The notes below the pieces were generated by a model. The model saw only the letters and a program-made list of their open reading frames with translations. It was not told the origin of the DNA and did no database searches. Positions 7,919 through 14,689 of a stretch of 20,562 bases of DNA are shown one piece after another. Position numbers and translations under genes: made by a program. Location: the NCBI GenBank assembly GCA_964444795.1, contig CAYUIQ010000167.1, positions 1 through 20,562 on the forward strand, read 5' to 3'. Source of the DNA: JABMRP01 sp964444795 (GTDB lineage Bacteria > Planctomycetota > Planctomycetia > Pirellulales > Thermoguttaceae). How positions within the stretch are numbered: the first letter of the stretch is position 1; the number at the start of each line of letters is the position of its first letter.

Positions 7919-8439
7919 CGGCTCGGCGAGCAGGTGGGCCCGGCGTAGGCCTGCGTGAACCGAACGCTCTGTTGTGCCAGCTTGTCCAAGTAGGGCGTTC
8001 GAATCTCCTTGCTGCCCATGAACCCGAAATCCACGTAACCGGCATTCTGAAACACCGCCGGCATGAGAGTCTGGCGAAGAAACAGCCGGGTCCTTTCTTC
8101 ACCGTAGATGTTGTCGTAGATGCCAAACCGCTGTTGGTATTGGCCCGTCATCAGCCCCATCCGCGAGGCGACGCAAATCGGAGCCGTCACATAGGCATCT
8201 GTGAACAGGGTGCCTTCATCGGCCAGGCGGTCGATATTTGGGGTGGGGATCTCGGACGTTCCAAACTTCGGCAGATCGGAATAGCCCATGTCGTCCGACA
8301 GGATGAGAATGACATTGGGCCTGGACTCTTTTGAGGACTCTTCCGCCTGTACCATTCCTGTCACCACAACGGCGGTTAGAATGACGGCGCAAAACTTCTT
8401 TATGACGTCAACTTCCCACTGGAGCGTTTTGTTCGTCAT
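7915..8439 (-). pseudogene. Chimeric truncated sulfatase (two sulfatase N-termini joined)
   Basis: A 174-residue frame with intact start signals: AAGGAG 6 nt before ATG 8439, then a signal peptide (about residues 12-32). Residues 40-135 are the N-terminus of an exported sulfatase: 'NVILILSDDMGYSD' with the metal-binding Asp pair (49-50), 'TPNIDRLADEGTLFTDAYV', and the active-site motif CVASR (Cys 89, the residue converted to formylglycine). It continues to 'LMPAVFQNAGY'. From residue 136 the text is again sulfatase N-terminus, 'DFGFMGSKEIRTPYLDKLAQ', with a second active-site motif CSPSR (Cys 170), and then stops at once. A working sulfatase has about 450-550 residues, so this lacks most of the enzyme. 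The joint falls on a Gly-Tyr that both parents would share. It lies 3 nt after the preceding frame (8443-8748). Confidence 0.75.
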
Positions 8440-8442
8440 CTC

Positions 8443-8748
8443 TTACTCCTTCAATTCCTTGAGGGTGTTGGCCCAGTTCTTGTCCCTCTTCTTGTAATCC
8501 TGGAACGCTTGATGCTCTTCGAGTGAACTCTTGCCGTCGGCCGAACAACCGGCGAGACCACCGCCCACCACGACTACCTCGAACTTGCGGCTGATTTTCG
8601 CGGCTGTTGTGGACCCAACAGACGTTCCCGCCAATGCATCATCGCTTCGTCGGCCTTCCGCTTCCACCAGAAGCGATTCGCCTAAGACGACCGACGGAAG
8701 GAGTGCCATGATGGATACTAATGCCAGCAGTACTTTCTTGTAACTCAT
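8443..8748 (-). pseudogene. Chimeric small secreted ORF: FAD-oxidoreductase start joined to EF-hand-like tail
   Basis: A 101-residue frame. It begins with a clean signal peptide (about residues 4-23, cleavage near VLG-ES) and then 'ESLLVEAE' (24-31), which matches the first strand of the lectin-like domain in the neighbouring oxidoreductase. It jumps to 'KFEVVVVGGGLAGC' (55-68), equivalent to the FAD-binding 'KFDVVIVGGGIAGC' of that neighbour. It then ends in 'ADGKSSLEEHQAFQDYKKRD', which resembles an EF-hand calcium loop and helix as found at the C-terminus of some planctomycete sulfatases. Neither parent domain is complete: the FAD fold lacks everything after the first glycine loop. The start is 1 nt after the oxidoreductase stop, with GGGAGAG upstream, so it may still be translated. 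The EF-hand reading is tentative. Confidence 0.6.
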
Positions 8749-8749
8749 T

Positions 8750-10969
8750 TCAATCGCTCTCCCTTAACAATCCATTCTTGACAAACGCCATGTTCGGTAT
8801 GCCGAAATTCGGATCAGCCTTGCCGCTATGGCCCGGTACCGTTACAAGACCTTTCTTGAACTCTCTACAATAGACTGTGTCGCTCTCCGCGATCTGCCAT
8901 TTGAGTTTCAGGTCCGTCTTCCTCCAATCTTGAGGCGGCCTGTATCCACCCCGGTCATGAACGGCTATATACACATCCGAATCTTCACTGATCCTGAATG
9001 TGAACGCTGGAGCAGGTTCTCTCATGTTGCCGCGTGGTATCGTCGCCGTGCTCATTCCCCTGAGCTCTTCCGGCAATTCATGGATGTCGTATTTCTTGTC
9101 GTCCTCATTCGCTCTTCTGGATTCACCACCGATACCGATTTCTACTCCAGTCCGTATTCCAATGAGCTTCTTGAGTTCATCGATATGCTTCTGGCAAACA
9201 CCACGCGGAGTGGTCCGATGCTGGACGCAGAGACTCGCGGCATAGCCGGTTGCAATCCCCATCTGTCCGCAGGTCTTCATCACTCGCGGTCCACACAAAC
9301 CGATGTGGGAGCAACTGAAGCAGCGTCCGGCCATCATCAGGTTGCCGATGTTTTTGGAGTACAGGCTGCGGAAGGGGATGTAATAGGTGCCCCCCGTATC
9401 GCGGAACAGTGCCTTGGAAAGGAACGTCGAAGGAGAACCCGTGAGGACTTGCTGATAATGGGTGTCTATGTCGCGGACCTCTTCCACAACGGCATCGTCG
9501 AACTGGCGCCGCTCGGTCATGTCCTTCATCGTGTAAAGGTAGTCGCCCATCAGGCGTCGGGATTCTCGTTTGCCCGCAACGTAGGCCACCCACTTGAGTG
9601 CCACGGCGGCGTACTTCGGATCTTTCTTCGCATTGGCGAACGAGCCGTAAATCGCTCGCAACATGTGGTCGCGAATTTGTTCCGCATCGTCGACCTGATT
9701 GAGATCGTTGTCGGAATACTCCCAATACCATTCGCCGTTGATGGCGCGGTGCTCCTCTGCCACGGGCATCGCCCAGGGCACCTCGGGAAAGCTCGACTGC
9801 TGGCCGGTCTTCTGCGAATTCCAGAGCACGCTGCTGCCCATGACGCGATTATCGGCAGTCTCCGGACTCCACAAGTCGCCGTGCTTTTCCCAGGCTTCTC
9901 CGAACTCGCTGCTGGCCTCCCGCCCGTAGCGATAGTCGGCCCCGCCCCAGTAGCCGAGCCAGCCGTCGCCGGTGGCGTCGATGAAAACGGGCGCCCGGAA
10001 TCGGCGGATGATCCCGGTGGTTACCTCCCGTGCTTCCACGGCGGCGATTCGGTCACCGACCTTCTCCAGACCGATTGCCATATGATGGGCAAAAAGATCG
10101 ATCTCCGAGGCGGCCATGGTCGTTTCGCGTTTCTTCTGATCCTTGATCGCGTTGGCGTGACCGTTCGGATAGTGGGCCGTGTCGATCGTCGTCAGGATCT
10201 CGTTTCCTTTGCCGGGAATGCCGATCGTGTGGACGCGAACTTCCTGGCTGGCGTTGCCTCCGAACAGGGAACGATCTTGGATCAGCGCGACCTTGAGCCC
10301 CCGCAGCTTGGCGGCAAGCGCGGCACCGCACCCGGCAATTCCACCGCCCACGATGACGACATCAAACTTCTGCTCCTCGATCTCCTTGCCCGCGCGCCCG
10401 CCAAGACGGTCCTTCCAGGCGGCCAACTCGACGAGGTTATCGTTGGGAAGAACGGGCGACGCTTCCTGCGAGAAGTAAATCGCGTCGCAACGGCCGTCGA
10501 AGCCGGTCAGGTCTTTCAGTTCCACTTGGATCCCGCCCGGCGACGAGATCTCCAAAGCACCGCCCTTCTGCCAATGCCACGCCTCGCTTTCGGCGCCAAA
10601 TTCTGGTTTCAGCGGCTTGCCGTCGACAAGCACTTGAAAACGACCAGGTGCCTGCCAATCGCCAGGGCACCAATTCCGAGTCCGTACCCAAACGTTCCAT
10701 TTTCCCGGCAGGGGGATCGTGACCCTGGTCGTGGCATTGGCGACGGGCTCACCCATTCCGTGGGCCAGCAGGTAGCAACCACCCATCCGCTGATAGTGTT
10801 GCGTGTCGAGTTTCCACCCACCCAGCTCGGTGAACGAAGCCGCTTCCAGCAGGATGCCGGAGTCCGCCGACGCTGCCTTGTCGGCTCCAAGAACATAGGA
10901 CAGCGGAACCGTCGAACTCAGTCCCACGCCCCCAACAACACGGAGAAATGTTCTTCTGTTAATGCTCAT
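8750..10969 (-). CDS. Tat-exported FAD-dependent oxidoreductase (FAD_oxidored family) with N-terminal beta domain
   Basis: A 739-residue protein. The leader 'NRRTFLRVVGGVGLSSTVPL' (4-23) is a twin-arginine signal. Residues about 38-165 form a beta-sandwich-like domain ('ILLEAASFTELGGWKLDTQ', 'GKWNVWVRTRNW') seen at the front of many planctomycete and Bacteroidetes oxidoreductases. The FAD-binding Rossmann start is 'KFDVVIVGGGIAGCGAALAA' (201-220). The conserved 'SLFGGNASQEVRVHT' (234-248), 'FIDATGDGWLGYWGGADY' and 'YYIPFRSLYSKNIGNLMMAG' with 'GPRVMKTCGQMGIATGYAAS' complete the FAD fold. A C-terminal beta domain ends the protein. Substrate unknown; a carbohydrate-related role is an inference. 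The start is supported by AGGA 8 nt upstream of ATG 10969 and by the leader. Two degraded relatives flank it: the frame at 8443-8748 and the relic at 11049-11479. Confidence 0.9.
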   Translation of the reverse strand: MSINRRTFLRVVGGVGLSSTVPLSYVLGADKAASADSGILLEAASFTELGGWKLDTQHYQRMGGCYLLAHGMGEPVANATTRVTIPLPGKWNVWVRTRNWCPGDWQAPGRFQVLVDGKPLKPEFGAESEAWHWQKGGALEISSPGGIQVELKDLTGFDGRCDAIYFSQEASPVLPNDNLVELAAWKDRLGGRAGKEIEEQKFDVVIVGGGIAGCGAALAAKLRGLKVALIQDRSLFGGNASQEVRVHTIGIPGKGNEILTTIDTAHYPNGHANAIKDQKKRETTMAASEIDLFAHHMAIGLEKVGDRIAAVEAREVTTGIIRRFRAPVFIDATGDGWLGYWGGADYRYGREASSEFGEAWEKHGDLWSPETADNRVMGSSVLWNSQKTGQQSSFPEVPWAMPVAEEHRAINGEWYWEYSDNDLNQVDDAEQIRDHMLRAIYGSFANAKKDPKYAAVALKWVAYVAGKRESRRLMGDYLYTMKDMTERRQFDDAVVEEVRDIDTHYQQVLTGSPSTFLSKALFRDTGGTYYIPFRSLYSKNIGNLMMAGRCFSCSHIGLCGPRVMKTCGQMGIATGYAASLCVQHRTTPRGVCQKHIDELKKLIGIRTGVEIGIGGESRRANEDDKKYDIHELPEELRGMSTATIPRGNMREPAPAFTFRISEDSDVYIAVHDRGGYRPPQDWRKTDLKLKWQIAESDTVYCREFKKGLVTVPGHSGKADPNFGIPNMAFVKNGLLRESD
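8934..8980. repeat. 47-nt perfect direct repeat, copy 1 (inside the FAD oxidoreductase gene)
   Basis: The 47 nt from 8934 to 8980 recur without mismatch at 11239-11285 in the same orientation. They encode the segment 'VYIAVHDRGGYRPP' near the C-terminus of the oxidoreductase. The flanks are similar but diverged, so the repeat is the best-kept part of a paralogous duplication. Confidence 0.85.
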
Positions 10970-11009
10970 GTCAATGTTCCTATTTGATGCGGGTTTCTTT
11001 CACCAGGCG

Positions 11010-11038
11010 AATGTAGCCGATCGGGAGACCATCGTCAA
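11010..11038 (-). promoter_or_regulatory. Candidate promoter of the FAD oxidoreductase
   Basis: On the minus strand TTGACG (plus 11033-11038) and TACATT (11010-11015) are 17 nt apart and end about 40 nt before the ATG at 10969. The -35 matches 5 of 6 and the -10 matches 4 of 6 consensus bases, with ideal spacing. It sits in the 79-nt gap between the oxidoreductase and the upstream relic. Confidence 0.45.
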
Positions 11039-11048
11039 TTCTTAACAC

Positions 11049-11479
11049 TCAAGGAGACGCTTCCTTCTCCGCCTTCCCATTCTTGACAAACGCCATATTC
11101 GGCGCGCCGTAATAAGAACCGAGTGTGCCGCGATGCCAGGGAGCGACCACTTCACCCTTCTTGAACGATCTCTTGTGCATGGTATCAGTCTCCGCGCGCG
11201 ACCACTTCAGTTTCATATCCGTCTTCTCCCAGTCTTTCGGCGGCCTGTATCCACCCCGGTCATGAACGGCTATATACACATCCGATAGACGCCACGCGGA
11301 GTGGTCCGATGCTGGATACAGAGACTTGCGGCATAGCCGGTGGCCACACCCATCTGGCCGGTGGTCTTCATCACTCGGGGCCCGCCAAGGCCGACATGGC
11401 TACAGCTAAAGCACCGGCCCGCCATTATGAGATTATCCACGTCCTTTGAATACAGACATCGGAAAGGGATATAGTAACG
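11049..11479 (-). pseudogene. Relic of a second FAD oxidoreductase (C-terminal pieces with internal deletion)
   Basis: Two minus-strand pieces match the C-terminal third of the intact oxidoreductase at 8750-10969. The first (about 11286-11479) reads 'RYYIPFRCLYSKDVDNLIMA' and 'GPRVMKTTGQMGVATGYAAS' up to 'RTTPRGVYR'. The second (11049-11285) reads 'YIAVHDRGGYRPPKDWEKTD', then 'GAPNMAFVKNG' and a stop. Between them the linker present in the intact copy (about 75 residues, from the helix after 'TTPRGV' to 'RISEDSD') is missing, and the joint throws the frame off, giving a stop after 'YRMCI'. There is no start codon with a ribosome site and no FAD-binding N-terminus. It is a dead paralogue fragment upstream of the living gene. 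Confidence 0.8.
11239..11285. repeat. 47-nt perfect direct repeat, copy 2 (inside the oxidoreductase relic)
   Basis: Second copy of the 47-nt block found at 8934-8980. Here it ends exactly at a deletion joint: the next bases correspond to a position more than 200 nt further along the intact gene. Confidence 0.85.
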
Positions 11480-11924
11480 GGGAACGCTTCTCCCAAGCAT
11501 CCATGATCAGTGGACGACCACGGCTTCTTGACGTGATCGAGCAAGTCCAATAACTGCTCGCGGGGTATATGAGCGCGGACCGATGCCGTTCGATCTTCGT
11601 GATCCATGCGCACTTGGGGCATCCTGCCCAAGAAACCGCCGGCCAGGTGGAGCCAACCGTCTCGCCTCGGCAGCCTCTTCTTCTCGCGGGCGGCAAGAAG
11701 TGCCTCGGCATCGACGAGATGCGTGTAAGCATCTCCGCCCAAGTGAATGCGAACAAAGTAGTCCTTTCGCGTCTTCTCCACGAGCCTTCCGTTTCGAAGA
11801 CATGGATCCACAGGCCCTTGTCAAAAGACGGTTTCGTGCCGACTCCATCATCGGCACTCAGCAGCGCAGGTGGTGTCCAGAGCGACGCCACGATGATGAT
11901 CAGCCTAAAGGGGCATATCGTCAT
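11480..11924 (-). pseudogene. Frameshifted secreted protein of unknown family, 5' end intact
   Basis: The start is well formed: AAGGAG 7 nt before ATG 11924, then a signal peptide (FRLIIIVASLWTPPALLSA, about residues 6-24). The frame reads well to 'FDKGLWIHVFETEG'. Near 11780-11795 protein-like sequence moves into another frame: 'LVEKTRKDYFVRIHLGGDAY', 'LAAREKKRLPRRDGWLHLAG', 'REQLLDLLDHVKKPW' down to 'CLGEAF'. At about 11479 it runs into the oxidoreductase relic. I do not recognise the family. The gene is broken by a frameshift early on and by a fusion joint at its 3' end. Confidence 0.5.
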
Positions 11925-11976
11925 TCGGTCTCTCCTTCAAGGTCATGGACTTGATTTCACTTATCAGGACACCGAA

Positions 11977-12330
11977 TCAGTGGAAGTCGACTTCAAAAGG
12001 CTCGTCTTTCATGGCACGCAAGATGATGGTCTTTGCCCTGTCGTGCTCCAAACGGATGTAGAAATGGTTGGCGAGAAACCCGATCACGTTGTACTCGATC
12101 TTACTACTGCCGAGGAGTTTGTCGAGGCGAGCCATAGCCGCGTGAAAGGCCACAACGTCCTCTTGTCGTGCCGGGGGGGGAGGGTATTTGACCACGCACA
12201 GCATGCCCCCATCGGGAACATGGAGTTGCTCGCGCATCGAGGGTTTCTCCGTTGCTTGATCGGGCTCGTGCGCTGACGTGGCTTTGCTCGCTTCTGCTTT
12301 TCTTTCAAACAGTTCGTCTTCGCGCTGTCG
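11977..12330 (-). pseudogene. Out-of-frame 3' continuation behind the LamG protein
   Basis: In a frame different from the LamG protein there is a well-formed sequence, 'EDELFERKAEASKATSAHEP', then 'MREQLHVPDGGMLCVVKYPP' and on to 'FYIRLEHDRAKTIILRAMKD', with its stop at 11977. It begins where the LamG frame turns into low-quality text (about 12305-12330). Either this is the true C-terminal end of that gene after a single-base frameshift, or it is the end of a different gene joined there. A separate start at ATG 12237 with GGAG about 9 nt upstream is possible, giving an 86-residue protein. No family recognised. Confidence 0.45.
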
Positions 12331-13988
12331 ATCAGCTTGTAGTACTCGCCGTTGACAAACACGCCGTAGCGCACATCCCGGTCATTTGGCAGGCCGTCCA
12401 TGTCCCACGCGAAAGCGACGTGCAGCCAGTCTCCGGCTTTGAAGGGGACCACCTTACCGGTACACAAGTAGTGCTGTTGCCGCTGCCCGTCGGCGACCTG
12501 GAAATCGAACCCGCCCAGGCAGCCCTTGTTTTCCCGCCATCGATAGAGCATCTGAAACGGCAGGTTCCACGGCCGTTGCCACTTGCCTGAGACAAAGATC
12601 TCGTCGGGCGGGGAGTTCGGCTCGTCGTAGTCGCGGGCCGGCTTCCACCAGAACTCGACCGTGCCCGCCCGATGATATTCGGGGTTGATTTTCTCCCACG
12701 GCCCGAAGTTCGGTCCGGCCTTTCCGTGGCCGGAGGTAAGACCTTTTCCGCGTTTGCCCGAAACGAACGAGACACCCTGGCCGTGGATTGTGCCGGAAGG
12801 TCCCACCTTGCTGTGCTGGATGTCTTCCGCGGAGCCCAAAATGTTCCACAGAACGAGACGCGGTTCGCGCGGCGGTCGGCGGTCGGCCTGGCTGGGGCCG
12901 GTGTCCGGCGGGGGTGGGTCGTCAGCGACTCTCAGGTTTGAGAACGACGCTGGCGGACCCGTGTGGCGGGTGATCGTGAAGCGATACGTCTTTCCAACTG
13001 CCTGCTCGTCCCGTCCGATTAGTTTCGCGGGGCTGTGGATTGCGAAGGCTTTCTTCCGCCCGGCTTGGATCGGAACCTTCTGTTGGTCGACGTCTTGGAC
13101 AGAGACCACCATAACGTAGCGGGGATCACGGTCGACGCGAATGACAGTCCCGGTGTATTTGCTGAGCAACTCAACCGACTCGACCTTTGCACGGAAGGTG
13201 ATGCGGTACGTCTGAAAGGAGGCGATCGCCTGCCGGGCATCCTCCGGCCGCGTCGGCGGTTTCCTGCTCTCTCCGGCGTCTGAAGCAGCAGGGGGCCGGA
13301 CTCGTTTCTCACGGCGAACGAACGGCGGCTGGTACTCCGCGGGACCGACGGCCACTGGTCGGTTTTCCTCGTCGAGTGTAAGTACGCGGAAGCTGACGCC
13401 AGGTCTGCCGGAGAGCTGGAAGTGTAGCTCCCACTGGCGTTGGCTTCTCTTGATCACTCGGTCTCCGAAAGAGAGGAGGCCCCCAAAGGACTTTATCTTC
13501 TGCTCGTCCGACAATACGACGTTTTTTGCTTTAGCCAAAGCGAGCACATCGTCCGCGTTTCCGCACTGGTAGATCCTCTCATCTCCTTTGCGCAGCACGT
13601 ACTGCCTTTGCCGCCCCTTCCCGCTTACCCGGAAGATGCGAGTTTTACAGTTCGGCAGCAGACTCGTAAGAACATTTCTACTCGCTTCATTGTCTATTTC
13701 CTTAATGGGCGCCTCTTTCACGGCCCGACGCAGGGCGGCCAGCGCCGGTTCCCATCCTGTGGCAACAGCTTCTGCTTCCGGCGGTGTCACTGCAGTCTCG
13801 CTGACACCGGCACCATCATTCATGGCGGCGGATTGCGTGGCGTCCGGGCGGCTCGCCGCGACGGGCGATATGATCCCCAGCGGACGGGAGCCACAGACCG
13901 TCTCAACCACGGGCGGTTCAGCGACATTGCCCACTGCCGGTGCCACCGCTGGAAATATCATGGCCCCCACAAATATCGAAAGCGACAT
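12084..13988 (-). CDS. Secreted LamG-like (concanavalin A-like) domain protein with probable 3' frameshift
   Basis: The frame as read encodes about 634 residues. ATG at 13988 has AAGGAG 9 nt upstream and opens a signal peptide (SLSIFVGAMIFPAVAPAVG). A GTG at 14045 would add 19 unlikely residues. After a Pro/Ala-rich linker comes a region with 'ERIYQCGNADDVLALAKAKN', then a compact beta domain of about 95 residues ('YRITFRAKVESVELLSKYTG', 'VPIQAGRKKAFAIHSPAKLI', 'GKTYRFTI') that I recall from several planctomycete proteins without a name. Last is a LamG/pentraxin-like domain: 'AGTVEFWWKPARDY', 'FQMLYRWRENKG', 'DWLHVAFAWDM', 'YGVFVNGEYYKLIDS'. After 'LIDS' (near 12325) the frame loses protein character, while another frame gains it. 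The last 75 or so residues are therefore probably spurious. Surface polysaccharide binding is an inference. Confidence 0.65.
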   Translation of the reverse strand: MSLSIFVGAMIFPAVAPAVGNVAEPPVVETVCGSRPLGIISPVAASRPDATQSAAMNDGAGVSETAVTPPEAEAVATGWEPALAALRRAVKEAPIKEIDNEASRNVLTSLLPNCKTRIFRVSGKGRQRQYVLRKGDERIYQCGNADDVLALAKAKNVVLSDEQKIKSFGGLLSFGDRVIKRSQRQWELHFQLSGRPGVSFRVLTLDEENRPVAVGPAEYQPPFVRREKRVRPPAASDAGESRKPPTRPEDARQAIASFQTYRITFRAKVESVELLSKYTGTVIRVDRDPRYVMVVSVQDVDQQKVPIQAGRKKAFAIHSPAKLIGRDEQAVGKTYRFTITRHTGPPASFSNLRVADDPPPPDTGPSQADRRPPREPRLVLWNILGSAEDIQHSKVGPSGTIHGQGVSFVSGKRGKGLTSGHGKAGPNFGPWEKINPEYHRAGTVEFWWKPARDYDEPNSPPDEIFVSGKWQRPWNLPFQMLYRWRENKGCLGGFDFQVADGQRQQHYLCTGKVVPFKAGDWLHVAFAWDMDGLPNDRDVRYGVFVNGEYYKLIDSAKTNCLKEKQKRAKPRQRTSPIKQRRNPRCASNSMFPMGACCAWSNTLPPRHDKRTLWPFTRLWLASTNSSAVVRSSTT

Positions 13989-14187
13989 GATGTCTCTCTC
14001 CTTACAGTGAGCAGGCGTGGCGGCTGCATCTCTCCTATTTGACACACGGGCCGGCGTCAGAGTTCCCCTTGATCACCTTGTCCCCGCCCTTGTTGCACAA
14101 GCAGCCGATACCGCCTGATTCTAGTCACAACGGGTTCAGATGCGCGTAACGAGATTGTAAGGAGAGCCCAAAGCATGCACACCTTTC

Positions 14188-14225
14188 GGTGCCGCCCATG
14201 GTGCCGAGGTGCCGTCCTTGGTGCC
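14188..14225. repeat. Cluster of four GGTGCC repeats with 12-8-12 spacing
   Basis: GGTGCC begins at 14188, 14200, 14208 and 14220. The cluster is two near-identical 18-nt units, GGTGCCGCCCATGGTGCC and GGTGCCGTCCTTGGTGCC, separated by GA. They differ at two positions. This is direct observation. Function is unknown; paired direct repeats beside a palindrome could be protein-binding arm sites. Confidence 0.6.
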
Positions 14226-14228
14226 CAC

Positions 14229-14251
14229 AAGCCCTTTAGGGCCAACGACTT
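14229..14251. repeat. Imperfect 23-bp palindrome with tyrosine-recombinase core-site geometry
   Basis: AAGCCCTT (14229-14236) and AACGACTT (14244-14251) are inverted arms matching at 6 of 8 positions around a 7-nt centre TAGGGCC. Inside it is the perfect GCCCT-TT-AGGGC (14231-14242). Two short inverted arms with a 6-8-nt spacer is the usual form of a tyrosine recombinase core site. There is no integrase gene in the window, so the role is inferred only. Confidence 0.3.
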
Positions 14252-14305
14252 ACGGCTTGCCGTTTCTGGCGATTCCCACCCCCTTCCCACACCGGCGACG
14301 TCCAG

Positions 14306-14629
14306 ATGATCGTCGAGGATCGTCGTGCGGAGACCCTCGACGGCGTGTTGGACTATGCCGTCCGTGTAAGTTCCCGCGAGGCATACGCGGCCCCAGATCG
14401 TGGCGCCCAAGGAAATGCCCTGAAAACCTTGGTGGCAATGCCGTTTGTTCTGGATGGCGATCGTGGTCAGGTAGACATCACGGCCCACGGCCTGCGGCAC
14501 GAAATCGCCTTTTCCGTCGATCCGATCCGCCAGCAGCCCGTCATCTCCCGCCAGACCCATCCCCTAAAAAATGCAAAAAACGGCACCACGATCACCGTCC
14601 GATGGCCGGATTCAGCCAGCTCGATCCTC
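14306..14629 (+). pseudogene. Fragment of a GHKL-fold ATPase (topoisomerase VI B-like ATP-binding protein)
   Basis: On the plus strand, opposite to all neighbours, the frame reads 'MIVEDRRAETLDGVLDYAVR', 'VSSREAYAAPDRGAQGNALK', 'TLVAMPFVLDG', 'RHEIAFSVDPIRQQPVI' and 'KNGTTITVRWPDSASSIL'. The 'RGAQGNALKT' segment is the ATP-lid glycine motif of a family of GHKL ATP-binding proteins, related to topoisomerase VI subunit B, that I recall from planctomycete and mobile contexts. Just upstream of the ATG the frame reads 'HTGDVQMIVED'. The start of the ATPase domain (N-box Glu/Asn helix) and everything after 'SSIL' are missing; the rest of the frame, to 14695, is not family-like. Only about 108 residues of several hundred remain, so it is a relic. 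The family call is from memory of its consensus. Confidence 0.6.
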
Positions 14630-14689
14630 GTTCCCACACAGAGCCTCAGAACCCGAGGGATGCTCGTCTCGTTCAGGCCAGTGAGACTT

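Larger units (their letters stand above)
14046..14305. other. Gene-free stretch with repeats upstream of the LamG gene
   Basis: No convincing gene. It holds the GGTGCC cluster (14188-14225) and the imperfect palindrome (14229-14251). A minus-strand frame just before 14046 ends in 'GCLCNKGGDKVIKGNSDAGP' with a stop at the LamG 5' region. It has two CxC-type cysteines and could be the tail of a lost gene, but at about 30 codons it cannot be judged. Confidence 0.4.

Noticed and set aside
8828..10987. 719-codon open frame on the plus strand
   Set aside because: It is antisense to the FAD oxidoreductase, whose motifs and Tat leader are unmistakable. Long antisense frames are common in GC-rich genes.
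12173..12180. Run of eight G as the cause of the LamG frameshift
   Set aside because: Coding character in the alternative frame is good on both sides of the run ('LCVVKYPPPP' before, 'ARQEDVVAFHAA' after). The frame change must therefore lie earlier, near 12305-12330.
14057..14560. 167-codon minus-strand frame between the LamG gene and mobB
   Set aside because: It is largely antisense to the GHKL ATPase fragment, which has recognisable motifs. No ribosome site or domain is visible in this frame.
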